From Spirochaetaceae bacterium (GTDB lineage: Bacteria; Spirochaetota; Leptospiria; Leptospirales; Leptonemataceae), in assembly GCA_002730875.1 (NCBI GenBank), contig PCBI01000005.1, positions 965,191 to 1,020,247 of the forward strand: DNA of 55,057 nucleotides, in the 5' to 3' direction. The position numbers were made by a program, and so were the translations under genes. Positions 54,648-55,057 of this stretch are shown piece by piece. Under the pieces are notes generated by a model, which was given only the letters and a program-made list of their open reading frames with translations, did not search any database and was not told the origin of the DNA. Positions within the stretch are counted from its first letter, which is position 1. Each line of letters opens with the position of its first letter.

Positions 54648-55057
54648 ATGTCAAGAGTTGGAAAAGCGCCTATCAAGCTACCTTCCGGGGTAGAAGTGAA
54701 TGTGCAGGGCGAGACAATCAATGTAAAGGGTCCAAAAGGAGCTCTGAACTCGCCTCTTCCCGAAGGGATCTCCCTGAGCGTGGAAGACGGTGTAGTGAGC
54801 CTCACCCGCGCGGACGAGTCCAAGAAGCAGCGGGAACGCCACGGTCTGGCTCGAGCCCTGTTACAGAACTGCGTCACCGGGGTTTCCACAGGCTGGACTC
54901 GAAACCTGGAACTGGTTGGTGTGGGATACCGCGTACAGCTGAAAGGCAAAGAACTTGTACTCTCACTGGGATTTTCCCATGAGGTCAAATACCCCCTTCC
55001 GGAAGGTGTGGAAGCCCAGGTTACTGACCAGACTCGACTTGCCCTGTCGGGGATTGA
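54648..55057 (+). CDS. rplF: 50S ribosomal protein L6, cut by the window end
   Basis: The first 136 codons are present. SRVGKAPIKLPSGVEVNVQG start and NLELVGVGYRVQLKGKELVL in the middle are diagnostic. The C-terminal domain, with its conserved RRPEPYKGKGI-type end, lies beyond the window. Confidence 0.97.
   Translation, partial: MSRVGKAPIKLPSGVEVNVQGETINVKGPKGALNSPLPEGISLSVEDGVVSLTRADESKKQRERHGLARALLQNCVTGVSTGWTRNLELVGVGYRVQLKGKELVLSLGFSHEVKYPLPEGVEAQVTDQTRLALSGI

Overview
The window most likely comes from a spirochaete of the family Leptospiraceae, closer in base composition to Leptonema/Turneriella than to AT-rich Leptospira. This rests on the gene order of the right half, on an RpoB protein of Leptospira type (TTG-started N-terminus, HKRRLNAL in the rifampicin pocket), on lipoboxes of spirochaetal style and on 7TMR-DISM and RsbW-like signalling proteins. 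The assignment is by recognition only; no search was run.

Left part (1-20.4 kb), housekeeping and signalling genes in short transcription units: a receiver-domain remnant at the edge; two peptide-type ABC permeases; a GlsB/YeaQ membrane protein; a chemoreceptor with a possible NIT sensor domain; an SLC12-like transporter; a lipoprotein 7TM-DISM/PAS/ATPase receptor whose start codon lies 3 bases from that of a divergent PhoD-like phosphatase; a MerR regulator; an orphan GHKL ATPase; malic enzyme; a secreted DUF5329 protein with a linker-rich hypothetical; a lipoprotein; a penicillin-acylase-family hydrolase; a pirin with an unusual insert; and an MCE (MlaD-like) protein.

Middle part (20.4-26.3 kb), an accessory stretch that looks lower in GC. 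All its genes point the same way: small lipoproteins or secreted proteins of unknown function, broken-looking ORFs, and two toxin-antitoxin pairs (VapBC type and HigBA type). The spacers carry several families of short related repeats placed just after stop codons. This resembles a cassette array without an integrase, but no canonical attC site could be proven by eye.

26.3-31.4 kb holds two paralogous outer-membrane beta-barrel proteins flanking a nucleosidase-like enzyme, a small hypothetical and a 554-residue protein with three copies of a short helical motif at about 90-residue spacing between Gly/Ser/Ala-rich linkers.

Right part (31.7 kb to the end) is the transcription/translation superlocus: tRNA-Thr, tRNA-Trp, secE, nusG, rplKAJL, rpoBC, terminator, then rpsL, rpsG, fusA, tuf, rpsJ and the S10 and spc operons up to rplF, which is cut by the window edge. 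Control elements visible here include a perfect hairpin between rplL and rpoB, a UUCG-capped terminator after rpoC, and a dyad over the -10 of a likely str-operon promoter. RpoB carries Asn where E. coli has Ser531, the signature of natural rifampicin resistance in spirochaetes, while RpsL keeps the lysines of streptomycin-sensitive ribosomes.
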